A stretch of 36,392 nucleotides of DNA from Bacillota bacterium (GCA_012521405.1 JAAYMK010000134.1:1-36392), one strand, 5' to 3'; shown: positions 1 to 8,091, counted from the first letter of the stretch. The notes: a model not told the origin generated them from the letters alone. Numbers and translations: made by a program.

Positions 1-138
1 CAATGTGCCGCTTTTCAAAGGCGGCAGCAACCTTACTAGATCAGCTTTGAGAAAGTTAAATGAACGTTGTTTCGTGTAAATGATGTGGGGTTCAATAAAA
101 CCTAAAGTGTCTTGACACTATCCTTAGCATGTAGGATG

Positions 139-167
139 TTGTCACGAAAATTTGTATATGCTATCAT
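139..167 (+). promoter_or_regulatory. Probable sigma-A promoter for the apbE-like gene
   Basis: TTGTCA at 139-144 and TATCAT at 162-167 are separated by 17 bases, and a TG one base before the -10 (159-160) makes it an extended -10. It lies about 70 bases upstream of the ApbE start. A second -35-like TTGACA at 112-117 has no well-placed -10. The upstream stretch 1-138 holds only a short frame open from the window edge (2-79) and a small GC-rich inverted repeat near 7-25 with no T-run; I assign neither. Confidence 0.55.
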
Positions 168-238
168 GGACAAAGTAAAAGATGAACAAAGTTTATGTAC
201 AGCTTTGCTCAACAAAGCAGTCCGGAAAGGTGATAAAC

Positions 239-1321
239 ATGAAAAAAAATTTCCTGGCACTGATTTGCTTGTTTTTCTCTGTGCTTTTGCTGGCAACAGG
301 CTGTGGTAGTAAGAAAAGCAAGTATACCAAGTATTCCGCTACCGTATTTGACTGTTTTAATACCGTGACAACTTTTACGGCTTACACGGAAACGGAAGAA
401 GAATTTAATCAATATTATCAGTATTTTCAGGAGCGTTTTGAGTATCTCCATCAATTGTACGATATTTATAATTCATATGAAGGAATAAATAATCTTAAAA
501 CCATTAATGATAATGCAGGGATTAAACCTGTAAAGGTAGAGCAGGAAATTATTGACCTGATTCTTTTTGCCAAGGAATGGTACGCTAAAACCGGTGGCAA
601 AACCAATATCGCCATGGGGGCGGTGCTGAAAATTTGGCATGATTACCGCACAGAAGGAATTGATTTTCCCCAAGAAGCCAAACTTCCGCCTCAAGAATTA
701 TTGGCAAAAGCCGCCAAGCATATTGATTTAGACAAAGTCATCGTTAATGAAGAGGAAAAAACAGTTTTCCTGGCCGACCCGGAAATGAGTTTGGATGTAG
801 GTGCTGTGGCCAAAGGCTTTGCCACGGAAATTGTGATTAAAGAATTGCAGGCCAAAGGCCTTACTTCCGGCGTCATAGATGCCGGAGGCAATATTCGCAC
901 TATAGGTAAACCAGGAAACGGTGAGCGCCAGTTTTGGAGTGTAGGTATCCAAGATCCGGACGGTTCGATTTTTTCCAATACTGATATCATTGATGTGGCT
1001 TATGTGGAAAATGCTTCTGTGGTCAGCAGCGGCGATTACCAGCGCTACTATTTTGTAGACGGGAAACTTTATCACCATATTATTGACCCGGAAACACTCA
1101 TGCCAGGAACATATTACCGGGCCGTTACAGTCATTACTGAAGATTCAGGGGTGGCAGATTTTCTTTCCACCACATTATTTTTGTTACCTTTTGATCAAGC
1201 CTTGCCCCTGGCTGAAAGCCTGGAAGACGTAGAAGCTTTATGGATCATGCATGATGGTTCAATCAAAAAGACCAGTGGGATGAAAAAAATTTTAAAAAGT
1301 GAAGGAGCAAAAAACCGCTAA
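239..1321 (+). CDS. apbE: ApbE-family FAD:protein FMN transferase, lipoprotein
   Basis: ApbE enzymes use FAD to attach FMN covalently to a threonine of extracytoplasmic flavoproteins such as RnfG/RnfD or NqrB/C subunits. The chosen ATG follows GGAAAGG (223-229) and gives a lipoprotein signal: a basic start, a hydrophobic stretch and lipobox LATGC with the lipidated Cys at residue 22. The longer frame from 182 would bury this signal. Family motifs are present in order: DVGAVAKGFA, IDAGGNIRTIG, a SSGDYQRYY segment followed by YHHIIDPET, and near the C-terminus DSGVADFLSTT, which carries the acidic metal-binding residue. The length, 360 residues, is normal. It appears to be a single-gene unit between a promoter at 139 and a terminator at 1332. 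The target flavoprotein is not in this window. It is possibly linked to the flavin supply from the rib genes at 23561-27093, but that is only inference. Confidence 0.92.
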   Translation: MKKNFLALICLFFSVLLLATGCGSKKSKYTKYSATVFDCFNTVTTFTAYTETEEEFNQYYQYFQERFEYLHQLYDIYNSYEGINNLKTINDNAGIKPVKVEQEIIDLILFAKEWYAKTGGKTNIAMGAVLKIWHDYRTEGIDFPQEAKLPPQELLAKAAKHIDLDKVIVNEEEKTVFLADPEMSLDVGAVAKGFATEIVIKELQAKGLTSGVIDAGGNIRTIGKPGNGERQFWSVGIQDPDGSIFSNTDIIDVAYVENASVVSSGDYQRYYFVDGKLYHHIIDPETLMPGTYYRAVTVITEDSGVADFLSTTLFLLPFDQALPLAESLEDVEALWIMHDGSIKKTSGMKKILKSEGAKNR

Positions 1322-1331
1322 AAACAAGCCG

Positions 1332-1360
1332 GCCAAGGGAAGTCCCTTGGCTGTTTTTTT
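1332..1360 (+). terminator. Rho-independent terminator after apbE
   Basis: GCCAAGGG (1332-1339) pairs with CCCTTGGC (1344-1351) around an AAGT loop, then seven T residues. It starts 11 bases after the apbE stop codon. Confidence 0.9.
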
Positions 1361-1435
1361 ATCCTGTGCCGGACAAAAGCATACCGAAGTGTAAGTAGTT
1401 TTAATAGTTTTGCAAGAACAAACGCCTCTTTATGT

Positions 1436-1450
1436 CATACATTATGTATG
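1436..1450. promoter_or_regulatory. 15-base palindrome upstream of a small gene, possible operator
   Basis: CATACAT and ATGTATG form a perfect 7+1+7 palindrome centred on 1443. It sits 36 bases before the start of the 54-codon gene and about 20 bases downstream of a -35-like TTGCAA (1410-1415). No well-spaced -10 was found, so the promoter is unresolved. The palindrome is the right size for a dimeric repressor site, but this is inference from symmetry alone. Confidence 0.3.
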
Positions 1451-1486
1451 GAGCAAAAAGCAAAATTTTGGCACAGGTGAAAGCAG

Positions 1487-1651
1487 ATGTTACAAAGATT
1501 TGAATATATGATAGTCTACACCACACCCAAAGGGCGGCGTGTAGCTTTATATAAAGGTATGGCACAAAAGGAGTTGGACCGGCTCCTTAAACGTTTACGC
1601 CGGGAGGGCTGCAAAATAGATAAAATTGTCATTGTCCGTCATTGTAATTAA
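1487..1651 (+). CDS. Small uncharacterised protein, 54 residues
   Basis: I do not recognise this protein. The frame runs ATG to TAA for 54 codons, preceded by AGGTGA (1475-1480) at a good 6-base spacing, and lies between the apbE terminator and a second strong terminator, so it looks like a genuine monocistronic gene. The product is soluble and basic: a beta-like start (FEYMIVYTTPKGRRVALY), then a charged helix with KELDRLLKRLRREG, then a beta-like end (KIDKIVIVRHCN). That beta-helix-beta layout with many Arg/Lys could fit a small nucleic-acid-binding or regulatory protein, but no family is evident. It has no membrane segment. The palindrome at 1436-1450 may control it. Confidence 0.6.
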   Translation: MLQRFEYMIVYTTPKGRRVALYKGMAQKELDRLLKRLRREGCKIDKIVIVRHCN

Positions 1652-1683
1652 AGATGAGGCATTAGCGTCCAAAAAGAAAAATT

Positions 1684-1731
1684 AGCCTATATCTAATTGA
1701 TTTGCACTAATTTAAGATATAGGCTTATTTT
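1684..1731. terminator. Bidirectional terminator between convergent small genes
   Basis: AGCCTATATCT (1684-1694) pairs perfectly with AGATATAGGCT (1715-1725). On the plus strand it is followed by TATTTTTT. On the minus strand the stem is followed by a T-rich run (complement of the A-rich bases about 1670-1683). It can therefore end both the 54-codon gene from the left and the small membrane-protein gene from the right. Confidence 0.85.
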
Positions 1732-1768
1732 TTGGCTTTAAGGTCTTAAAATTAATTGCCTAAATATT

Positions 1769-1954
1769 TTAATTTCTTTCTTTGACATCTGTATTGTTTT
1801 TGGCAAAAAGAAAGTAAGCATTATAAATAGCAACAATAATGCCGATGGCCACATTGTTAATCATTAAAAAATCTTCCGGCAGAATCGGCATGAAATTAAC
1901 TAAAGCCAGCCAGGCACCGACAATGATATGAATCCAATGAAAAGTGGTCATCAT
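1769..1954 (-). CDS. Small membrane protein, SPW-repeat-like
   Basis: 61 residues with two predicted membrane helices, roughly residues 6-24 and 31-52. The pattern HWIHIIVGAWLALVNFMP, then NNVAIGIIVAIYNAYF, resembles the SPW repeat, where a Trp-containing helix is followed by a second short helix with a Gly-Ile/Val-rich core. The match to the family is by pattern only and the characteristic Ser-Pro-Trp triplet is not intact. The start is well supported: AAGGAGGTGA (minus strand, 1970-1961) lies 6 bases before ATG at 1954-1952. SPW proteins have no established function. The gene stands alone, converging on the terminator at 1684-1731. Confidence 0.65.
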   Translation of the reverse strand: MMTTFHWIHIIVGAWLALVNFMPILPEDFLMINNVAIGIIVAIYNAYFLFAKNNTDVKERN

Positions 1955-2067
1955 GGCATTTCACCTCCTTTGCATCTAATTTGTACAGTAATTGCCGGAA
2001 ATATGCGTATTACTTTCCTTTCAGGGGACAATAAATAACGAAAAGCGGACAATTTGTGAGGTGCAAC

Positions 2068-2424
2068 ATGCAAAAGCAGAATTCACCCTTTGCACACGTC
2101 AAAGAGCAGGAAGTCAGGGGAGAAGTATTTACGGTAACACATCGTATCTTGCAAATTCCTCGTTCTATTTACACAGAGGTGCTTAAAGACCATCAGGAGC
2201 CTTTTAGTGAAGACGGAGCGCAGGCCTTTGTGGAAGCTTATTTACAATGGCAGGGCGATACCGAGGGAGTAGTGGGTATGGTACGTTTTGACGAAACCGC
2301 TGAAGAGATTGTCCTTGACGCTGCCATCCGTTACCGCATTGATCCGCAAGAAAGGCCGTCTTGCCTGGATAGTTGCAAAATTTTCGCCAAAAAAACAGAG
2401 GGTACTGTTTCGCACGTGAAATAG
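2068..2424 (+). CDS. Uncharacterised protein, 118 residues
   Basis: I do not recognise the family. The ATG at 2068 is preceded by GAGGTG (2058-2063); a GTG at 2056 in the same frame would overlap that site and is less likely. The product is acidic and soluble, with no signal peptide or membrane segment. Visible parts are FTVTHRILQIPRSIYTEVL (residues about 22-40), an acidic helix-like stretch with EPFSEDGAQAFVEAYLQW, and a C-terminal half ending in a Lys-rich tail with a CLDSC pair. The stop codon lies inside the hairpin of the gene's own terminator. It is flanked by the divergent SPW-like gene and convergent rqcH, and so is probably transcribed alone. Confidence 0.6.
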   Translation: MQKQNSPFAHVKEQEVRGEVFTVTHRILQIPRSIYTEVLKDHQEPFSEDGAQAFVEAYLQWQGDTEGVVGMVRFDETAEEIVLDAAIRYRIDPQERPSCLDSCKIFAKKTEGTVSHVK

Positions 2425-2440
2425 TACCCTCTTTACCTTT
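2397..2440 (+). terminator. Terminator overlapping the end of the preceding gene
   Basis: AGAGGGTACT (2397-2406) pairs perfectly with AGTACCCTCT (2423-2432). An inner TTTC/GAAA pair shortens the loop. The following tract, TTACCTTTAT, is T-rich but interrupted. The TAG stop at 2422-2424 lies within the hairpin. Confidence 0.7.
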
Positions 2441-2487
2441 ATATAATTATATAATATTTAGCTTATGTGCATATCATTACAGGCTTT

Positions 2488-2519
2488 GGATTAAAAAGGG
2501 ATGCAGAAAGATTACTGCA
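2488..2519 (-). terminator. Weak terminator at the end of rqcH
   Basis: Read on the minus strand, TGCAG (2519-2515) and CTGCA (2506-2502) form a 5-base stem with an 8-base loop, followed by TCCC and then a short T-run. The rqcH stop codon lies in the loop. The stem is short, so this is tentative. A perfect AT-only palindrome, ATATAATTATAT (2441-2452), lies further on. Confidence 0.35.
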
Positions 2520-4245
2520 ATGAGAGCTGTTGCAGCTTTTCCGGGTCAAAGGGCGTAACAAAGAGAGTTTTATGGTGGTCATAAATAACCATGCCCGGTT
2601 TTGCTCCCTTAGGTTTTTTTACGTGCTTAACTTGTGTATAATCAACGGCTACATTGGCGGAATTTCTGGCTTTACTAAAGGTTGCCGCCAGTTTGGCAGC
2701 ATAGAGCAGGGTTGTTTCCGGAGGATCAGAGTTTTTAATGATTACGTGTGAACCGGGAAGATCTTTAACATGCAGCCAATAGTGGGAACTGTGGGCATTT
2801 TTCAAAGTCAGCTGCTCATTTTGCCGGTTGTTTTTACCGACATAGATGTCAATACCGTCGGGGGAAAGGAAATGGAGAGGCTGGGAGGGTTTTTCTTTTT
2901 TCCGCCGGCTTTTTTGTTTTCGGATTAAACCGGAAAGTTCCATTTCTTCGCGAATTTCCTCAAGTTCCCCCGCATCAGCTTGTTCAATGGTAAAAAGAAG
3001 TGTATCCAAATAATGGATTTCTGTTTGTGTGTTTTGCAAACGCTTGAGAAGAAATTTTTTCCCATCATGAAGTTTACGGTATTTTTTAAAATAAAGTTGT
3101 GCGTTTGCTTGAGGAGAAAGGGCAGGATTTAAAGGAATTTCCGTCATTTTTACTTCTTCATCATAATAATTGGGTACCTGCGCACTGGTCATGCCAGGGC
3201 GTAATAAGTAGAGACTTGCTGTCAACAATTCCCCCCACAATTTATATTGGTCCGCGTTTTCCATTTCCTGCAGTTCTTTTTGTTGGAGCTGCAACCTTTT
3301 TTGCAAGCGATTAAGGCTTGTTTGTACAATTTGTCTTAACTGCTGCAGCAATTGGTTTTCCCTTTGCTTGCGCTCAAGCAGTGTAAAATAAGCATCAAGG
3401 GCTTCATTCACAGTGGAAAAACATTGCAAACTTCCTGAATGATCCTGGTGAAGAAAAAAACGCGGTTTTTGTGCGGGATGCTTAAGAATGCAAGGATTAA
3501 GTCGCCCGCTGTTGCTTCTTTCCGCCAGCTCGCGCAGCTTAATGGTAAGCGGCCGCAAGATTTCCAAAGGATGAACAATTTCCTGTCCTGACACCTCTTG
3601 AATTAATTGGCTGGCAAGGTCTTTGCTGATGCCGGCAACAGCATTGACAAGGGCCAGTTCCGGTTTTTTTTCAGCATGTTGAGCCAAGGCTGCTGCTAAA
3701 TTATCTTCATTGAGGGTAAATAAATCTAATTTATTTTGTGCCGGCGGCGCCACATAAATTTCTCCAGGCAGCACAACGCGGTAACGGCTCATGCCGGCAT
3801 CTACTTTTTTAATGCTGCCTAAAATGATCATCTCTTCGTTTAGGGGCCGCGTTAAAATCAAGTTTGAATGTTTGCCCATAATTTCACAAAGCAAGTATTT
3901 TTCCGTGACGGTGCCAAACTCATCATAGGCACGAAAAACAAAAGTCAAAATGCGTTCCAAACCGTCTTGCCTTATGCTTTGCAGCCTTGCACCTTGCAGG
4001 TGTTTGCGCAGCAGCATGCAAAAAGGCGGGGCAGTAAGGGGATTTGCATAGTTTGCCTTTGTTAAGTGGACACGTGCATACTGGGTATGGGCAGAGCAAA
4101 GTAGGCGATAAATGCTTTTTTGTGTACGGAAATTGAACACGATGGTAAAATCATGGGGCTGGGAGATTTTTTCCACTCTGGCACCGATTAAAACTTCTTC
4201 AAGTTCCCGGCGCACCGCAGCCATAGTTAATCCGTTATATGCCAT
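2512..4245 (-). CDS. rqcH: RqcH (NFACT family, FbpA/YloA-like) ribosome quality control protein
   Basis: RqcH binds stalled 50S-peptidyl-tRNA complexes, recruits alanyl-tRNA and drives C-terminal alanine tailing so that the nascent chain is degraded. The 577-residue product has the NFACT order: an N-terminal NFACT-N domain with MAYNGLTMAAVRREL and EIMGKHSNLIL, central coiled coils (about 290-335 and 385-430), and a C-terminal NFACT-R domain with DIYVGKNNRQNEQLT and HYWLHVKDLPGSHVII. Residues 97-98, needed for alanine tailing as Asp-Arg in B. subtilis, are Glu-Arg here. ATG 4245-4243 follows GGAGGTG. The gene is divergent from the Ca2+ ATPase; these are neighbours (yloA, yloB) in B. subtilis too. 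Older annotation calls such proteins fibronectin-binding. Confidence 0.95.
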   Translation of the reverse strand: MAYNGLTMAAVRRELEEVLIGARVEKISQPHDFTIVFNFRTQKSIYRLLCSAHTQYARVHLTKANYANPLTAPPFCMLLRKHLQGARLQSIRQDGLERILTFVFRAYDEFGTVTEKYLLCEIMGKHSNLILTRPLNEEMIILGSIKKVDAGMSRYRVVLPGEIYVAPPAQNKLDLFTLNEDNLAAALAQHAEKKPELALVNAVAGISKDLASQLIQEVSGQEIVHPLEILRPLTIKLRELAERSNSGRLNPCILKHPAQKPRFFLHQDHSGSLQCFSTVNEALDAYFTLLERKQRENQLLQQLRQIVQTSLNRLQKRLQLQQKELQEMENADQYKLWGELLTASLYLLRPGMTSAQVPNYYDEEVKMTEIPLNPALSPQANAQLYFKKYRKLHDGKKFLLKRLQNTQTEIHYLDTLLFTIEQADAGELEEIREEMELSGLIRKQKSRRKKEKPSQPLHFLSPDGIDIYVGKNNRQNEQLTLKNAHSSHYWLHVKDLPGSHVIIKNSDPPETTLLYAAKLAATFSKARNSANVAVDYTQVKHVKKPKGAKPGMVIYDHHKTLFVTPFDPEKLQQLSLQ

Positions 4246-4270
4246 TTGTGCACCTCCATTAGCATCTTTT

Positions 4271-4300
4271 AGTATATCAGCCTCAAGAGGAAAAACGCAA
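4271..4300 (-). promoter_or_regulatory. Probable extended -10 promoter for rqcH
   Basis: On the minus strand, TATACT (4276-4271) is preceded by TG one base upstream, giving an extended -10. A weak -35, TTGCGT (4300-4295), lies 18 bases before it. Transcription would start about 20 bases ahead of the rqcH ATG. No matching promoter for the divergent ATPase gene could be fixed in 4301-4394. Confidence 0.45.
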
Positions 4301-4394
4301 TAAGCGGTAAGATTTATTGTCCAAGCAGTGCTTTTTTTGCCAAGCCGGCAATATAAATGGCGGTAGGAAAAATTCTTGCCAAAAGGGTGATTTA

Positions 4395-7133
4395 ATGAAA
4401 CAACAAACGTGGATCCATTTACCTTTTCCGGAAGTTTGCCGGTTACTGCAGACAGACCAAAAAAACGGGCTCACCATCCAAGAGGCGCAAAGACGCCTGC
4501 AGCAAAACGGCCACAATTTGCTGGCTAAAAAAGAACAAATCTCGCCACTTGTTTTATTTTTGCTGCAGTTTAAAGATTTTATGGTTTTGGTTTTGTTGGG
4601 TGCCACTTTACTTTCCGCTGTTTTAGGCGAGTATACTGATGCACTGGTAATCATCATTATCGTTTTAATTAATGCTTTGTTAGGTTTTGTACAGGAGTAT
4701 AGAGCGGAGAAATCCCTTGAAGCTTTACAAGGATTGGCGGCACCACATGCCAAGGTATTGCGCGACGGTATCCGGCATGAAGTTCCGGCCGAGGAACTTG
4801 TACCCGGCGATATAGTGATCATTGAAGCCGGTGATCGTATCCCAGCTGACTTGCGGTTGGGTGAAGTAAGAAATTTGTCGGTAAATGAAGCAGCTTTAAC
4901 GGGAGAATCGGAACCGGTGATAAAAGATACAGTCGTGGTGCAGGAAAGTGCCGTAAATTTAGGAGATCAGGTCAATATGGCGTTTATGGGAACCATGGCT
5001 GTGGGAGGCAGGGGTAGCGGTGTGGTGGTGGCTACAGGCATGCAGACACAAATGGGGCGCATTGCCCATTTAATCCAAGAAGCAGGCAGTGAAGAGACAC
5101 CGTTGCAAAAACGCTTGGAACAAATGGGTAAAATCTTAGTTATGACTTGCCTCTTTGTTTGCGGCCTAGTGGTTGTACTGGGTTTATTTCAAGGTTTGCC
5201 GGCTTATAGAATGTTTTTGTCTGGGGTATCATTGGCAGTTGCAGCCATTCCGGAAGGCCTGCCGGCGGTGGTGACCATGGCGCTGGCCATTGGCGTGCAA
5301 AGAATGGTGCGTAAAAACGCCATTGTCAGACGTTTGCCGGCGGTGGAAACCTTGGGTTGTGCAACTGTTATTTGCTCGGATAAAACCGGAACACTCACAC
5401 AAAATAAGATGAATGTGCAGAAGATTTGGACCGCCGAGAAAATTTTTGAGGTAGAGGGAGAAGGTTACGTCCCGCATGGGCGCTTTTATTTCGGTAAGGA
5501 ACTTATAAACCCAAAACAAGATCCGGCTTTGCTTTTGACCTTAAAGGCGGCAGTGCTGTGCAATAACGCCCAGCTCTACCGGGATAAAATGGAAATTAAA
5601 CCGCTTTGGCGCGGAGCAAAGGAAGAATGGCAAATTCAAGGGGATCCCACGGAAGGAGCGCTGCTGGTGGCGGGGGCAAGAGCGGGCCTGTGGCGTGAAG
5701 ATATGGAAAGAGAGGCAAAACGTTTACGTGAACTGCCCTTCGACGGTACGCGCAAAAGAATGTCTGTGCTTTATGCTGACGGCAAAGAAAGCATTCTCTA
5801 TGTCAAAGGGGCGCCGGAAATTATTCTGGAGCGATGCACAAAAATCTTTACCGGTGGTCGTGTACAGCAGCTAACTAACAGTATGCGGGAGAAAATTATC
5901 AAGGAAAACGAAACCATGGCCGCTTTGGCTTTACGCAATTTGGCAGTGGCATATAAACCGGTACAGAAAACCCAGGCAGAACTTGAGGATTTGGAAAATG
6001 AATTAATTTTTTTAGGTATTTTAGGCATGATTGATCCGCCCCGGCCGGAAGTCTTGCCGGCCATAAAAAAATGCCAGGCTGCCGGCATTAAAACGGTAAT
6101 GATAACAGGCGACCATAAAACTACTGCCATTGCCATTGCCCGGAAATTGCGGCTTCTGCCCCATGACGGTAATGTTTTAACCGGTAGCCAGCTGGACCAA
6201 CTGTCGGATCGGCAGCTGCAAAAAGCCGTCATGAATACGTATGTCTACGCGCGTGTCACCCCGGAACATAAGTTAAGAATTGTCAAAGCGCTAAAAGAAA
6301 GCGGTCATGTGGTGGCCATGACAGGCGACGGTGTCAATGATGCGCCGGCAGTCAAAGAAGCCGATATCGGAGTAGCCATGGGGGAAAGCGGTACCGATGT
6401 AACCCGGGAAGCAGCGGCACTAATTTTAGCCGATGATAATTTTGCCACCATCGTCAGCGCGGTGGAAGAAGGGCGTGGTATTTATGATAATATTCGCAAG
6501 TTTATCCGTTTCTTGCTGGCATGCAATATCGGGGAAATTTTAACAATGTTTTTAGCAATGCTTGTTGGTTTGCCCGTGCCACTTAGAGCCATTCAGATTT
6601 TATGGATCAATTTGGTGACAGACGGTTTACCGGCCATGGCTTTAGGTATAGATCCGGTGGATCCGGAGGTAATGACAAGGCCGCCGCGTGATCCCCGTGA
6701 AAGTATCTTTTCCCATGGCTTGTGGGAAAAAATTTTCGGGCGCGGTGTACTCATCGGCACAATTTGTGTTTTTGTTTTTGCCTGGTCGCTAAAGCAAGGA
6801 GCGCAGTTGGATGAAGCGCAAACTTTAGTATTTGTCACTTTAATTATGGCACAATTAATTTATGTCTTTGACTGCCGCAGTGAACATAAAAATATTTGGC
6901 AAATAGGAATTCTTTCCAATCCCTGGTTGGTGGCGGCCGTGCTGTCATCCTTGGGTTTACTATTACTTGTACTGTACCATCCCATGTTAACAGCCGTTTT
7001 TTATACTGTACCCCTGGCGGCAAAAGACTGGTTTATTGTCCTTTTAGCTTCTTCTCTGCCATCAGTAGGAAACTTGGTTTTAGGATTGCTAAAAGCTATT
7101 ATTTTACCGCATTTTGCTGTAGTGAAAAAATAG
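4395..7133 (+). CDS. P-type Ca2+-transporting ATPase, SERCA-like
   Basis: This predicted pump expels Ca2+ across the cell membrane using ATP. All P-type hallmarks are visible: the actuator TGES loop near residue 169, the phosphorylated Asp in SDKTGTLT near 329, and TGDGVNDAP near 643. The Ca2+-site signatures of the IIA class are PEGLPAVVT in membrane helix 4 (about 286) and NLVTDGLPA in helix 6 (about 739). An N-terminal cation-ATPase domain begins the 912-residue chain and about ten membrane helices are expected. The ATG at 4395 follows AGGGTGA (4384-4390); an ATG-less 26-codon extension upstream has no ribosome site. It is the positional counterpart of B. subtilis yloB, which has been assigned as a sporulation-associated Ca2+ ATPase. 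A Mn2+ or other divalent role cannot be excluded from sequence. Confidence 0.93.
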   Translation: MKQQTWIHLPFPEVCRLLQTDQKNGLTIQEAQRRLQQNGHNLLAKKEQISPLVLFLLQFKDFMVLVLLGATLLSAVLGEYTDALVIIIIVLINALLGFVQEYRAEKSLEALQGLAAPHAKVLRDGIRHEVPAEELVPGDIVIIEAGDRIPADLRLGEVRNLSVNEAALTGESEPVIKDTVVVQESAVNLGDQVNMAFMGTMAVGGRGSGVVVATGMQTQMGRIAHLIQEAGSEETPLQKRLEQMGKILVMTCLFVCGLVVVLGLFQGLPAYRMFLSGVSLAVAAIPEGLPAVVTMALAIGVQRMVRKNAIVRRLPAVETLGCATVICSDKTGTLTQNKMNVQKIWTAEKIFEVEGEGYVPHGRFYFGKELINPKQDPALLLTLKAAVLCNNAQLYRDKMEIKPLWRGAKEEWQIQGDPTEGALLVAGARAGLWREDMEREAKRLRELPFDGTRKRMSVLYADGKESILYVKGAPEIILERCTKIFTGGRVQQLTNSMREKIIKENETMAALALRNLAVAYKPVQKTQAELEDLENELIFLGILGMIDPPRPEVLPAIKKCQAAGIKTVMITGDHKTTAIAIARKLRLLPHDGNVLTGSQLDQLSDRQLQKAVMNTYVYARVTPEHKLRIVKALKESGHVVAMTGDGVNDAPAVKEADIGVAMGESGTDVTREAAALILADDNFATIVSAVEEGRGIYDNIRKFIRFLLACNIGEILTMFLAMLVGLPVPLRAIQILWINLVTDGLPAMALGIDPVDPEVMTRPPRDPRESIFSHGLWEKIFGRGVLIGTICVFVFAWSLKQGAQLDEAQTLVFVTLIMAQLIYVFDCRSEHKNIWQIGILSNPWLVAAVLSSLGLLLLVLYHPMLTAVFYTVPLAAKDWFIVLLASSLPSVGNLVLGLLKAIILPHFAVVKK

Positions 7134-7137
7134 TTCA

Positions 7138-7167
7138 TTGTACCTAGTCTCTATTTTCTGGTACAAT
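7138..7167 (+). promoter_or_regulatory. Promoter for the yicC operon
   Basis: TTGTAC (7138-7143) and TACAAT (7162-7167) are spaced by 18 bases, and TG at 7159-7160 makes an extended -10. It lies directly after the ATPase stop codon and 43 bases before yicC, so yicC and the following genes need not depend on ATPase transcription. Confidence 0.6.
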
Positions 7168-7209
7168 ATAAAATAGTTATTTCAATAAGTGTTAAAGAGA
7201 GGGAAATAG

Positions 7210-8091
7210 ATGATACATAGCATGACAGGTTACGGCCAGGCAGAGTCTGAAGCTGAACATGCCGCATGGTATAAAGTAGAGATGAGGTCTGTTAATCACA
7301 GGTATTTAGATATTTCCATCCGCATGCCGCGGGAGCTACAGCCGCTGGAAGATAAAGTACGCCGCCGCCTGCAGCAGGCTTTAGGGCGAGGGCGTATAGA
7401 TGTTTTTATCTACTGGCGTCCGGAGGAGGAAAATGCAGTATCCATAACCCTGGATCAAAATTTACTCTTAGCCTACCTGCAAGCATTGGATAACATTAAC
7501 AAATTGTGCGGTTTAACGCAAAAACCTAATTTAGAAATGCTTGCCCGTTTTCCTGATGTGCTGGTGGTAGAAAAAGCGCAACCGGATCTGGAAAAGGTCT
7601 GGTCGGATTTGGCGGCAATAATTGACATGGCACTGGCAGATTTATTGCGCCGCCGCCAGGAAGAAGGCACCTATTTGGCCGCTGATTTGACCACCAGGTT
7701 GGAGATAATTGAAAAAACAGCGGCACAAATTGAAAGCAGAGCACCACTGGTTGTGGAGGAGTACAGGAAAAGATTGTCTGAACGTTTGCAAGAATTTTTG
7801 ACGGAGACTGAAATTGACTCCACCCGGATACTGATGGAGGCGGCAATATTTGCCGACCGCTGTAATATCACTGAAGAGCTGGTGCGGATTAAAAGCCATC
7901 TTGGCGGTTTTCGTGCTGCCCTTGCCCAGGAGGGCCCCGTGGGGCGAAAACTGGATTTTATCACGCAAGAACTTTTGCGGGAAGCTAATACTATTGGTGC
8001 CAAAGCCAATGATTATGAAATTGCCAAACGAGTGGTGCAGATGAAAGCGGAGCTGGAAAAAATACGTGAGCAGGTGCAAAATATAGAATAA
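7210..8091 (+). CDS. yicC: YicC family endoribonuclease
   Basis: YicC-type proteins have been described as endoribonucleases acting in RNA turnover and stress responses. The 293-residue product has the usual length and both conserved ends: MIHSMTGYGQAE with EMRSVNHRYLDI and RMPRELQPLE at the N-terminus, and the C-terminal DUF1732 segment with KLDFITQELLREANTIGAKA. That C-terminal motif is nearly invariant and carries acidic residues proposed to bind metal. The ATG at 7210 follows AGAGAGGGAAA. It corresponds to yloC of B. subtilis and precedes remA and gmk, as in many Firmicutes. Confidence 0.93.
   Translation: MIHSMTGYGQAESEAEHAAWYKVEMRSVNHRYLDISIRMPRELQPLEDKVRRRLQQALGRGRIDVFIYWRPEEENAVSITLDQNLLLAYLQALDNINKLCGLTQKPNLEMLARFPDVLVVEKAQPDLEKVWSDLAAIIDMALADLLRRRQEEGTYLAADLTTRLEIIEKTAAQIESRAPLVVEEYRKRLSERLQEFLTETEIDSTRILMEAAIFADRCNITEELVRIKSHLGGFRAALAQEGPVGRKLDFITQELLREANTIGAKANDYEIAKRVVQMKAELEKIREQVQNIE

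Noticed and set aside
2-79. Reading frame open from the window edge to a TAA (25 codons), possibly the end of an upstream gene
   Set aside because: Too short to judge; no recognisable family, and the region could equally be non-coding.
4283-4822. Minus-strand frame of 179 codons over the rqcH-ATPase gap and ATPase start
   Set aside because: Overlaps the ATPase N-terminal coding region and the rqcH promoter; no family resemblance.
5798-6232. Minus-strand frame of 144 codons opposite the Ca2+ ATPase
   Set aside because: Lies wholly within strongly conserved ATPase coding sequence, with Ser/Arg-rich shadow composition.
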